A stretch of DNA of 64,000 bases, taken from assembly GCA_965218775.1 (NCBI GenBank), contig CBDCLS010000006.1:1488001-1552000 (forward strand). The letters run 5' to 3'. Made by a program: the position numbers and the translations under genes. Origin of the DNA: CAUZIZ01 sp965218775. GTDB taxonomy: Bacteria > Acidobacteriota > UBA6911 > RPQK01 > JAJDTT01. A model generated the notes under the pieces. That model worked only from the letters and a program-made list of their open reading frames with translations, did not search any database and was not told the origin of the DNA. Positions within the stretch are counted from its first letter, which is position 1. Every line of letters starts with the position of its first letter. Below, piece by piece: positions 1 through 7,388 of this stretch.

Positions 1-1
1 C

Positions 2-295
2 CGCTGGCAGGTGGAGCTGTTCTTCAAGTGGATCAAGCAGCACCTGCGAATCAAGACCTTCTACGGCACCTCCGACAATGCCGTTCGCACCCAGATCTGG
101 ATTGCTGTCTGCGTTTACCTCCTCATCGCAATCCTGAAAAAGGAACTCAAGCTTCCCCAAAGTCTACACAGTATTCTGCAGGTTTTGAGCGTGACCGCAT
201 TCGAGAAAGTTCCCATTTATCAACTACTTATGAGACCTAGCTTGCAGGAAGCCCACAGTCCTAGCTCTAACCAGTTGACTCTATGGGACTTATAA
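2..295 (+). pseudogene. IS4-type transposase, C-terminal end, cut by window edge
   Basis: The frame is open from base 2, so the gene begins outside the window. The peptide reads RWQVELFFKWIKQHLRIK near its start. This is the YREK-type segment (W-x-x-E-x-x-F-x-x-x-K) that carries the last catalytic Glu of IS4-family DDE transposases, followed by a hydrophobic C-terminal helix. About 97 residues are visible and the frame ends at TAA 293-295. I cannot tell whether the element is complete upstream. The following 150 bp show no clear right-hand inverted repeat. Confidence 0.75.
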
Positions 296-602
296 CCGGA
301 CACTAGTGGTGGCGAATTTCGAGGACAGGACACTAGGTTGGGATCATCGTCACATGGCCAGGTCACCCGCTCCAGGTTCGTTGAATCGGGAAAAAGAGCG
401 CAGCGTCATGTTATTCCCTGGAGTCAATCATAGGAGAAGGGGATGTTCGGAAGCGGGATGAGAAACCTCGGTGTCGCGGCGGCACTTTCATTCCTGGTAG
501 CGTCGGCTCAGGTCTATGAGACCGCTTCCGTCACAGCCTGACCTAAAGATCACTGAATCAATGGGTTACACCCTTGTTCCTCAGGAAAAGCCAAATGAAG
601 TT
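296..602. other. Intergenic region with a possible signal-peptide stub
   Basis: No conserved gene is seen. At 443-541 a 32-codon frame follows a strong ribosome site (AGGAGAAGGGG). It encodes a short start, a hydrophobic stretch ending in an AxA-like site (LVASAQ) and a stop soon after. It looks like the surviving signal peptide of a lost secreted protein, but it could be chance. Confidence 0.3.
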
Positions 603-1463
603 TCAGGCTAGCCCAAGAACTTCGATGACGCGATTGCGCATCACGACCGGTTCGACATCGACTCCAGTCCAATACTTGACGCTGATCACCCCTTGGTTCA
701 CGAGCATTCCCAAACCGTCAATCACCGTGCAGCCTCGCTGTTCCGCGTCGGTGACGAGTCTGGTTCGCAAGGGATTCGGTATCACGTCAGCCAACACCAT
801 GGCCGGCTGGAGGGTTTCGACGTTTAGCCCCAGTCGGGCATCGACATCGGGGTACAAGCCGACCGACGTGGCGTTGACGACCACGTTGGTTTCCACGGGA
901 ACGTCATAGTCACCCATCCACTGGACAAGATCAGCCTCAGCGGGAGTGTCGGCATTCAACAGGTCAACGAGTTCACGACCCCGCTGGGGGCTGCGATTGA
1001 CCACCGTAATCCTATTTGCACCGGCCAGGGCTATTTCTACGCCAATGGCCCGAGCTGCGCCTCCCGCTCCCAGTAAGACGACTTCCTTGCCTGCTGGATT
1101 CACCTTTTCACGGAGAGATTTGAGGAATCCCTTGCCATCCGTATTTTCACCGATGTACTTTCCGTCACGACGAACCACACAGTTGACGGCTCCCATGATC
1201 GACGCTGACTGGCCCAGACCGTCCAACAGCTCGATCACCGCTACCTTGTGTGGGAGGGAACAGTTGAAGCCGGCCAAACCCAGTGCCCGAGCCCCTTTCA
1301 CCGCATCCGCCAGATCCGCGGGCGCTACCTTGAAGTTGACGTAGCGCCAGGCAAGTTGGTGATGTTGGTAGGCGGCCTCGATCATTTCCGCGGTGGGGTT
1401 TTCGGCCGCGGGCTGAGCAAAGGAAGCCGTAATCTGTTTGAGGAAGTTAAGCGGTTGCGACAT
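603..1463 (-). CDS. aroE: Shikimate dehydrogenase-like protein (AroE family)
   Basis: NADP-dependent reduction of 3-dehydroshikimate to shikimate, or a related quinate/shikimate reaction, in the cytoplasm. The start was chosen at ATG 1463 because a good Shine-Dalgarno (GCAGGAGG) sits 5 bases upstream; the frame stays open another 18 codons. The product is 286 aa, close to the family norm of 270-290. Seen: substrate domain with GFNCSLPHK (catalytic Lys about 73), NTDGKGF (catalytic Asp about 109), dinucleotide site GAGGAARA (about 132-139), NRS for NADP, and C-terminal NQGVISVKYWTG. The usual N-terminal HSxSP substrate loop is replaced by SFAQPAAENP, so the exact substrate is uncertain. The stop codon lies in a TGAAACTTCATTTG word that recurs at other gene ends here. 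Confidence 0.85.
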   Translation of the reverse strand: MSQPLNFLKQITASFAQPAAENPTAEMIEAAYQHHQLAWRYVNFKVAPADLADAVKGARALGLAGFNCSLPHKVAVIELLDGLGQSASIMGAVNCVVRRDGKYIGENTDGKGFLKSLREKVNPAGKEVVLLGAGGAARAIGVEIALAGANRITVVNRSPQRGRELVDLLNADTPAEADLVQWMGDYDVPVETNVVVNATSVGLYPDVDARLGLNVETLQPAMVLADVIPNPLRTRLVTDAEQRGCTVIDGLGMLVNQGVISVKYWTGVDVEPVVMRNRVIEVLGLA

Positions 1464-1582
1464 CCAATCCTCCTGCCTACTTAGTGTATCTGCTTTCCAG
1501 ACCGGGTTACCAGCCACACCTACAACGCTGTCACGCCGGCTGAAGTCCCCCTTTTCCGGTTCTCATCGCTGAGATACGCTAA

Positions 1583-1765
1583 GGGTTCGTTCAAGAATAA
1601 ACTTTGCAGAGTTGGCGCTCAGCTTTGCGCCAGATTTGGTCGCGAACGATTGAGCGAAACCGCGGGCGTAGGCAGGCCTACGTTGAGGATTTCGCGATTG
1701 AGGAGCGGCCGAAGATGGTGTGAAGAAGAGATGCTAGAATGTAAAGTTTATTCTTGAACGAACCC
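1583..1765. mobile_element. MITE-like element with 23-bp perfect inverted repeats
   Basis: Bases 1583-1605 and 1743-1765 are exact reverse complements (start GGGTTCGTTCAAG), enclosing about 137 bp with no ORF. TAA flanks both ends (1580-1582 and 1766-1768), as expected of a 3-bp target duplication. No transposase is present, so this looks like a non-autonomous element. No second copy was noticed in the window. Confidence 0.6.
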
Positions 1766-1829
1766 TAAAACCCAGAAGGGGAGTTCCCTCGCCCGCAATC
1801 ACCTGCGCGTCGAATCGGAGCAGAAATCG

Positions 1830-2225
1830 ATGTTTTCGGATGTCCCATCTCGCCGAACTCACTTGCTCCTGTTGTTGGGGTTCTGTGTTAGCCACCAGAT
1901 TGTCTCGGGCACGTCCCTGTCAGCCGAAGGCAAGCAGCTGACTCTGGTGATCGACAGGCCCGTCACCACTCCAGTCAGAGATGTGATCGCGAACAGCGGC
2001 CGTCCTGTCCGGCTCGATCTGCGCTTCAAGGGCCTTCGCCAGCAAACCATAGACCAGGCCGTCGAATCCGGAGTCGACCTCACCGTGTCGACCAAGTTCT
2101 GGTGCGAGCACATGGGGCTACCCTTCCATCCCACGGTCGAGGACAAGAAGTGGCGCGCGAGCCGCTACGGCTATGGGGCGATGCTCTACAAACCGCGAAA
2201 CTACCGCGTTGTCTACCGCTTGTAG
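1830..2225 (+). pseudogene. Truncated secreted protein, possible glycosidase-like remnant
   Basis: 131 aa. Residues 8-32 look like a signal peptide (LLLLLGFCVSHQIVSGTSLSA). The remainder, especially VDLTVSTKFWCEHMGLPFHP and the Tyr/Arg-rich end, resembles a short internal section of much larger secreted proteins with glycoside-hydrolase-like folds. This resemblance is recalled from family knowledge, not searched. The frame stops just before a MITE-like element whose left target copy overlaps the stop codon. I read it as a deleted or truncated gene; a genuine small secreted protein is possible. Confidence 0.45.
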
Positions 2226-2227
2226 GC

Positions 2228-2366
2228 GAGGCTGTGTGAAAAGTCCAAAACCTCTTTGATTTAGGGGTCTCTTTACCCTTCCTGCGACGGAGATCGTGGC
2301 TTACACGCGATCCTATGAAGTCAAAATTTCAAATCCGAAATCATGAATGACTTTTCACACAGCCTC
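2228..2366. mobile_element. MITE-like element with 18-bp perfect inverted repeats and AGGC duplication
   Basis: GAGGCTGTGTGAAAAGTC at 2228-2245 is repeated exactly in reverse at 2349-2366. AGGC flanks both sides (2224-2227 and 2367-2370), a 4-bp target duplication. There is no internal ORF. GGCTGTGTGAAAA-type ends are common on IS5/IS1182-like elements, so a full-length parent IS elsewhere in the genome is likely (inference). Confidence 0.65.
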
Positions 2367-2504
2367 AGGCGAAAGCGGCCGATCAGGGACGATCTACTCC
2401 GACCCTGTTGTATGGTCAGATCTGGGCTATTACAAATATCTAAGGCATCATGACAAGCATGAACTGATGTCGAGCACACAAACTGATCACCCGCCGCTCG
2501 CGAA

Positions 2505-2568
2505 CTGCTTCACTCTTCACTGCTCACTATTCACTGTTCACTATTTCACTGCTCACTTCTCTTGAATT
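2505..2568. repeat. CACTGTTCACTGCTCACT-type simple repeat
   Basis: Run of imperfect 8-9-base words (TTCACTG, CTCACTA, TTCACTG) in the spacer before the DUF6677-like gene. The same vocabulary recurs at 23985-24012, 42425-42723 and 49496-49513. Confidence 0.6.
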
Positions 2569-2599
2569 CCTCAACCTTTGCCTCTATCATGCTCCTCTC

Positions 2600-2962
2600 G
2601 TGCCACGAACGATTCTGCTTTGTCTCTTTGCCTGGCTGGTCCCTGGTGGCGGTCATCTGCTGCTGAAGAAATGGGGACGTGCCGCACTCTTCTGTGCAGT
2701 TGTGATCGTCCTCTTCTGCTTGGGCCTTTCTATGGACGGTCGGCTTTTCGGACTGACTCCTGGTTTTTTCGGTTTCTTGAAATTCTTCGCCGATTTGAGC
2801 GTCGGTTTCCCCTACCTGCTAGGCAAATGGGCCGGTTGGGGCGTTGGAGACATTCATTCCTTCGGCTATGAGTATGGGAATACCTACATCTACACGGCAG
2901 GACTACTCAACATGTTAGTGGTTTTGGACACCTTTGATATCGCCGAAGGACGCCGTTCATGA
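2600..2962 (+). CDS. Small membrane protein, DUF6677-like
   Basis: 120 aa with N-terminal CLFAWLVPGGGHLLLKKWGRA, then a hydrophobic helix (AALFCAVVIVLFCLGL), a loop, and a C-terminal hydrophobic segment ending in a short soluble tail. The opening (aW-x-x-PG-x-GH-x-x-x-x-K-x-x-R-A) is the signature I associate with DUF6677, an uncharacterised family frequent in Acidobacteriota. The frame begins at GTG 2600 without a convincing ribosome site, so the start is approximate. Its stop overlaps the ATG of the next small gene by 4 bases (ATGA), suggesting translational coupling. Confidence 0.65.
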   Translation: MPRTILLCLFAWLVPGGGHLLLKKWGRAALFCAVVIVLFCLGLSMDGRLFGLTPGFFGFLKFFADLSVGFPYLLGKWAGWGVGDIHSFGYEYGNTYIYTAGLLNMLVVLDTFDIAEGRRS

Positions 2963-3129
2963 ATCACTTCAACGGACTCATCATTCTCACCATCGGCATT
3001 GCCGCTGTCTTCGCCGTGATCAACAAGGACAACGCCGCCGAGCGGATTCGATATTTTCTCTCCCTCCTGGGCTATATGGTCGTGGGCTCTTTGATCGCTG
3101 TCTGGGTCATGAACTTCATCCCCTGGTAG
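2959..3129 (+). CDS. Small hydrophobic protein, 56 aa
   Basis: ATG 2959 overlaps the previous stop (ATGA). The protein has two hydrophobic helices: LIILTIGIAAVFAVIN near the start and YMVVGSLIAVWVMNFIP at the end, joined by a charged NKDNAAERIRYF turn. It ends at TAG 3127-3129. No function is assignable. Coupling to the DUF6677-like gene and the membrane topology suggest the two form a small membrane complex (inference). Confidence 0.6.
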   Translation: MNHFNGLIILTIGIAAVFAVINKDNAAERIRYFLSLLGYMVVGSLIAVWVMNFIPW

Positions 3130-3171
3130 CGGGGACGGGGAAGCGAGTCGCCTGAAACCACTCGGTGGGGA

Positions 3172-3534
3172 ATGATCACGTTTCTCAGCTGGAGTCCCGC
3201 GTTAGTGTGGGCCGTCTCCATATTCGTCTTCTCCCACCAAAGCCAACCTCCAATGGCCACGCTGAGTTCGGATTACGTTCTCCACTTCTTGGCCTACTTG
3301 ACCTTCGGCCTGACGCTGACCTGGGGAATCACGGGGCGCTTCCGAGAGGAGCTCACGATAAGGCGGACGGTGATCGTTCTGGTGCTCGCTTTTCTCTACG
3401 CAGCCAGCGATGAGTTCCATCAGACTTTCGTTCCAGGACGTCATGCATCGCTAAAGGATCTTCTTGCCGACGTCGCCGGTGCCAGCGTCTGCGTCTGGAC
3501 CCTCTACCTCTTTGCTGTGCGGCAGAAGGGTTAG
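3172..3534 (+). CDS. VanZ-like family membrane protein
   Basis: 120 aa with three or four membrane segments. The C-terminal motif YAASDEFHQTFVPGRHAS followed by DLLADVAGA is the signature of the VanZ-like domain (DE-x-H-Q and D-x-x-x-D-x-x-G). The founding member, VanZ, gives low-level teicoplanin resistance, but most relatives are uncharacterised envelope proteins. The gene stops 5 bases before ligD and probably shares a transcript with the membrane genes upstream. Confidence 0.85.
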   Translation: MITFLSWSPALVWAVSIFVFSHQSQPPMATLSSDYVLHFLAYLTFGLTLTWGITGRFREELTIRRTVIVLVLAFLYAASDEFHQTFVPGRHASLKDLLADVAGASVCVWTLYLFAVRQKG

Positions 3535-3539
3535 CCGTC

Positions 3540-6074
3540 ATGAAGAAGCGTCTGGATGACTATCGCCGAAAACGTGACTTCGAGAAGACCGGCGAACCCT
3601 CCGGGGAATCCTCCCAGCGGAGCGAGTCATCCCCTCGATTCGTCATTCAGAAACACGATGCAACTCGTCTCCACTACGACCTGAGACTCGAAATGGATGG
3701 AGTTTTGCGCTCCTGGGCAGTGCCCAAGGGTCCCTCCTACGATCCTTCGGATAAGCGACTTGCGGTGCTGGTCGAGGACCACCCGCTGGAATACCTGCAC
3801 TTCGAAGGAGTCATCCCGAACGGACAGTACGGCGCCGGGCGGATGCTGGTATGGGATCAGGGCGTCTACGAATGCCGGGGAACGGAGAGCGACCCAGCCT
3901 CAGCCTTGAAGAAGGGGAAACTGGAGTTCTTCCTCCGTGGAGAAAAGCTGCGGGGATACTGGGTCCTGGTCCGAACCAAGGGTCGTGGCAAGGACGAATG
4001 GCTTTTCTTCAAGAAGGAGGATGAGTACGTCAGGGTCGGGCAGGATATTCTGACCAACCGGCCCGAATCGGTCCTGTCTGGTCGCACTCTGGAAGAGATA
4101 GACGAAGCTTCAATTCCCAGCCACGCCGATCATCTTCATCGCGTGCTCGAGAGTTTGCAGATCGAGCCCGGAAGCGGAGTCGAGGTTGCTTCGCCAATGC
4201 TCGCGACCCTGGTAGATCGGGTCCCCCAGGCCCCGCACTGGATCTATGAGCTGAAATACGATGGAATTCGAGCTCTTGCCGTCAAGAGAGGAACCCAGAT
4301 CAACCTTTTTTCCCGAAATCTGAAGCCGCTCGAGGAGCAGTTTCCGGAAATCATCGAGGATCTGGAGCAGGTCCCCTGTGACAGCTTCCAGCTGGATGGA
4401 GAGATTGTGGCGCTCGATGACCAGGGTCGTCCACGCTTCCAGCTGCTTCAGCCCCGCATCGGTCGGCGCAATCGCTCCCGTGGAGGGAGTCTCGGGGAGG
4501 AGGTTCCCGTGTATTTCTACGTGTTCGACCTGCTCGAATGCGATGGCTACGATCTTCGCCGTGCCACCCTAAGGGAGCGCAAGAACGTCCTGGAAACGCT
4601 GCTTCCGGTCACGACGCGTATTCGCTTGACCGAGAGCGTCAGCGATCAGGGAGAAGAGCTGTTCCAACTGGCCTGTCAGAATGGGCTGGAAGGGATCGTC
4701 GCCAAGAACCTGAAGAGCCCCTACGAAAACCGAAGGACACGAAGCTGGCTGAAGATCAAGTGCGTCAGAACGCAGGAATTCGTGATCGGAGGCTATACCC
4801 ATCCCTCGGGGTCCAGGAAGCACTTCGGGGCGCTACTTCTGGGTCTATTTTCGGAGAATAGTCTGAGCTACGTCGGCGCAGTCGGCAGCGGTTTCGACCG
4901 GGACCTGATGGATGAGGTCCACACCATGCTGAGGGAGCTCGATCGAGAAAACTCCCCCTTTGATCAGAGCCCCAAGGAAGTCAAGGTCAAGTCCTGGGTG
5001 GAACCGGAATTGGTCTGCGAGGTTAAATTCAACGAGTGGACGCTCGACGGGAACCTCAGGGCGCCTGTCTTCCTGCGCTTGAGGCCCGATGTTGCTGCAA
5101 GCTCTTGCCGCAGGGAAGCCCTTCCCCAGCCTCAGCCGCCCTCCGAGCGCAAGCCCGACCCGGACTTTGATTTCCTGACCAATCTGGACAAGGTTTTCTG
5201 GCCCAGGGAAGGGTATAGCAAAGGTGATCTGGTCCGATACTACCACGGAGTAGCCGAAGCGCTGCTGCCTTATTTGCGGGACCGCCCGATGGTTCTGGAG
5301 CGTTTTCCGGACGGCATCGAGGGGAAGAGTTTCTACCAGAAGGACTCACCCGAATTCCTCCCCGAGTGGATTCCCACCGTTTCGGTTCGATCGGAATCAT
5401 CAGCGAAAACCATCCGATATCTGCTCTGTAATGACGCGACGACTCTGGTCTACCTCGCCAACCTGGGCTGCATTCCGCTGCATCCCTGGAGTAGCCGCAA
5501 GGGCAGCCTCGAGAACCCCGATTTCTTGATTATCGATCTGGATCCGGGTCCCAAGATCTCCTTCCCTCAGGTATGCCGGGTGGCACTCAAGGTGCGAGAG
5601 GTGACCGATCGCCTGGAGTTGGAGACCCATCCCAAGACCTCGGGAGCTACCGGGCTGCACATACTGATTCCCATCGAGCCCAGCCATACCTACGAGGACG
5701 TGCGACGCTTCGCCGAGATCATTGGTTGGATGACCCTGGATGGACTCGAGGACGTAGCAACTCTCCAGCGAAACCCCCAAAAGCGTACGGATCGTGTCTA
5801 TATCGACTTTCTCCAGAACGGAAAAGACAAGACCATCGTCAGCCCCTATTCTGTCCGAGCCCTACCGGGGGCGCCGGTTTCCACCCCCTTGAATTGGGAG
5901 GAGGTGGTTCCCGGTCTGCGTCCGGAGTCCTTCAACCTGGCCAACATGCAACGCCGGCTCGATTCCAAGGGAGATCTCTATGCAGATCTATTCGGGCGGC
6001 CACAGTCTCTCCGAGAGGCGTTCGAGCGGCTGCAGCGGGACTGGGAGGGGGAAGGGGCAGGGACGAGGGACTAG
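3540..6074 (+). CDS. ligD: Multidomain DNA ligase D (3'-phosphoesterase, ATP ligase, primase-polymerase)
   Basis: 844 aa; the main processing and sealing enzyme of bacterial non-homologous end joining. Domain order is phosphoesterase, ligase, polymerase. Seen: phosphoesterase with HDATRLHYDLRLE (His39, His45, Asp47) and the HPLEYLHFEG segment; ligase with YELKYDGIR (AMP-accepting Lys239), DGEIVALD, EGIVAKN and WLKIKC; C-terminal archaeo-eukaryotic primase-like polymerase from about residue 543 (LTNLDKVFWP) with catalytic IIDLDP (Asp666, Asp668). All catalytic signatures look intact. No Ku gene lies within the window, so it must be encoded elsewhere if end joining works. The ATG follows AAGGG after the VanZ-like stop. 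Confidence 0.95.
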   Translation: MKKRLDDYRRKRDFEKTGEPSGESSQRSESSPRFVIQKHDATRLHYDLRLEMDGVLRSWAVPKGPSYDPSDKRLAVLVEDHPLEYLHFEGVIPNGQYGAGRMLVWDQGVYECRGTESDPASALKKGKLEFFLRGEKLRGYWVLVRTKGRGKDEWLFFKKEDEYVRVGQDILTNRPESVLSGRTLEEIDEASIPSHADHLHRVLESLQIEPGSGVEVASPMLATLVDRVPQAPHWIYELKYDGIRALAVKRGTQINLFSRNLKPLEEQFPEIIEDLEQVPCDSFQLDGEIVALDDQGRPRFQLLQPRIGRRNRSRGGSLGEEVPVYFYVFDLLECDGYDLRRATLRERKNVLETLLPVTTRIRLTESVSDQGEELFQLACQNGLEGIVAKNLKSPYENRRTRSWLKIKCVRTQEFVIGGYTHPSGSRKHFGALLLGLFSENSLSYVGAVGSGFDRDLMDEVHTMLRELDRENSPFDQSPKEVKVKSWVEPELVCEVKFNEWTLDGNLRAPVFLRLRPDVAASSCRREALPQPQPPSERKPDPDFDFLTNLDKVFWPREGYSKGDLVRYYHGVAEALLPYLRDRPMVLERFPDGIEGKSFYQKDSPEFLPEWIPTVSVRSESSAKTIRYLLCNDATTLVYLANLGCIPLHPWSSRKGSLENPDFLIIDLDPGPKISFPQVCRVALKVREVTDRLELETHPKTSGATGLHILIPIEPSHTYEDVRRFAEIIGWMTLDGLEDVATLQRNPQKRTDRVYIDFLQNGKDKTIVSPYSVRALPGAPVSTPLNWEEVVPGLRPESFNLANMQRRLDSKGDLYADLFGRPQSLREAFERLQRDWEGEGAGTRD

Positions 6075-6129
6075 TACTAGCGAGCAACCTCATGCCGCTG
6101 AGGACATTTGTATGTGCTGAGTCCTTTTC

Positions 6130-6303
6130 TTACCCTTGCCCGTGCCTTTGCCCACGCCCGTGCCCGAGTTCCTCTTTCTCATCCAGGCCCAACGATTGTG
6201 GGAAGACGCACGGGCAAGGGCACGGGCGCGGGCAAAGGCACGGGAAACTTCTTCGCAAACTTGACCAGTCTGTGAACTTTTCCTCGACCAAGGGTCTCTA
6301 GTG
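6130..6303. repeat. GGGCAAGGGCACGGGC palindromic repeat, copy 1
   Basis: Pyrimidine-strand words (CCCTTGCCCGTGCC, 6130-6169) face purine-strand words (CACGGGCAAGGGCACGGG, 6208-6245), giving a long imperfect hairpin. The tail 6231-6303 is nearly identical to 14771-14843. It fills the spacer between ligD and the hydrolase gene. Confidence 0.75.
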
Positions 6304-6334
6304 TCTAGTCAGGTGGCAGAATAGGTTCGAACCG

Positions 6335-7363
6335 ATGGAATCCTCGACTCAACTCACCACCCTATTGAGTCAGCGTCCTTTCGAGCCTCCTCGATGGTTG
6401 AGAAGTGGGCATGCCCAAACCATCGCAGCCAGTTTCTGGAAACGAGAGCGATCCCAAGTTGGAAGTTGGAGCGAAGCGGAAGTCCACCTGGATGATGGAA
6501 CTCGGGTGCGGCTCGATTGTGTTTGGCAGGATCCCTCGCGTCCAACCCTGATGGCAATCCATGGCTTGGCGGGTTCAAGTCACTCCGGCTACATGCTGGG
6601 TTTCTCGCAGAAGGCCTTCCACCAGGGATGGAATGCCGTTCTGCTGAAGCTCTACGATGCCAGTCCAGATGAAAATCGCGCCAAGGTCTTTCACGCTGGA
6701 GCCAGCCAGGAGGTCGGGGAGATTCTGGCCTGGATCAGGAAGCGATCCTTCGGTCCTGTCCTGGCGGTGGGTGTTTCCATGGGGGGCAACATTCTCCTGA
6801 AGCTGCTGGGGGAGTGGGGAGTAAAAGGGTCGCAGTGGGTCGATTCCGCCGCCGCGGTCTCTCCTCTGCTCGATCTTGACGTGAGTGCGAAGCTGTTGTT
6901 GAAGCCTTCCAACCTTCTCTATCGTCGGTACTTCGTCAAGAGGCTCAAGTCAGTGGTGTTGCAGCGAGAGGCTCATTGGAGACGCTTCGTGGATCTGGAC
7001 GAGCTGCTGACGGTTCGCTCGGTCCATGCCTTCGACCAGTTGTTCACGGTCCCTCTGGGAGGGTTTCGGGACGTGCAGGAATACTACCAGAAGGCGAGCG
7101 CGCTGCCCCTGCTGAGGCGCATCGGGGTGCCCACGCTTCTGATCCACGCCAAGGATGATCCTGTAATCCCTTGGGAGCCCCTAGAAGACAGGCAGGTGCA
7201 CTCCAACCCGGCTCTTCGCATCTGCCTCACCGACCGGGGAGGACACGTAGGTTTTATCGGAAGTCCCATCAGCGAAGACTTCGACCGCTTCTGGGCCGAG
7301 AATCGGGTCGTCGATTTCTTCCGTTTACAGGTTGCACAGGGAAGGTGTACAGAGCCAGAATGA
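6335..7363 (+). CDS. YheT-type alpha/beta hydrolase
   Basis: 342 aa, the usual length of the UPF0017/YheT branch of alpha/beta hydrolases. Seen: N-terminal RSGHAQTIAASFW, a hallmark of this branch; oxyanion region MAIHGLAGSSHSGYM; nucleophile elbow GVSMGGN (about residues 146-152); acid region LIHAKDDPVIP; and catalytic His in RGGHVGF. Probably a cytoplasmic esterase or lipase with unknown natural substrate. It converges on the ExeA-like gene with only 25 bp between stops. The ribosome site is weak. Confidence 0.88.
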   Translation: MESSTQLTTLLSQRPFEPPRWLRSGHAQTIAASFWKRERSQVGSWSEAEVHLDDGTRVRLDCVWQDPSRPTLMAIHGLAGSSHSGYMLGFSQKAFHQGWNAVLLKLYDASPDENRAKVFHAGASQEVGEILAWIRKRSFGPVLAVGVSMGGNILLKLLGEWGVKGSQWVDSAAAVSPLLDLDVSAKLLLKPSNLLYRRYFVKRLKSVVLQREAHWRRFVDLDELLTVRSVHAFDQLFTVPLGGFRDVQEYYQKASALPLLRRIGVPTLLIHAKDDPVIPWEPLEDRQVHSNPALRICLTDRGGHVGFIGSPISEDFDRFWAENRVVDFFRLQVAQGRCTEPE

Positions 7364-7388
7364 CCAGGGAAGTGCGCGGTTCTGCTTC

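Noticed and set aside
6320..6334. GGTTCGAACC as a tRNA T-arm
   Set aside because: No acceptor stem, anticodon arm or D-arm can be drawn around it; no tRNA was recognised anywhere in the window.
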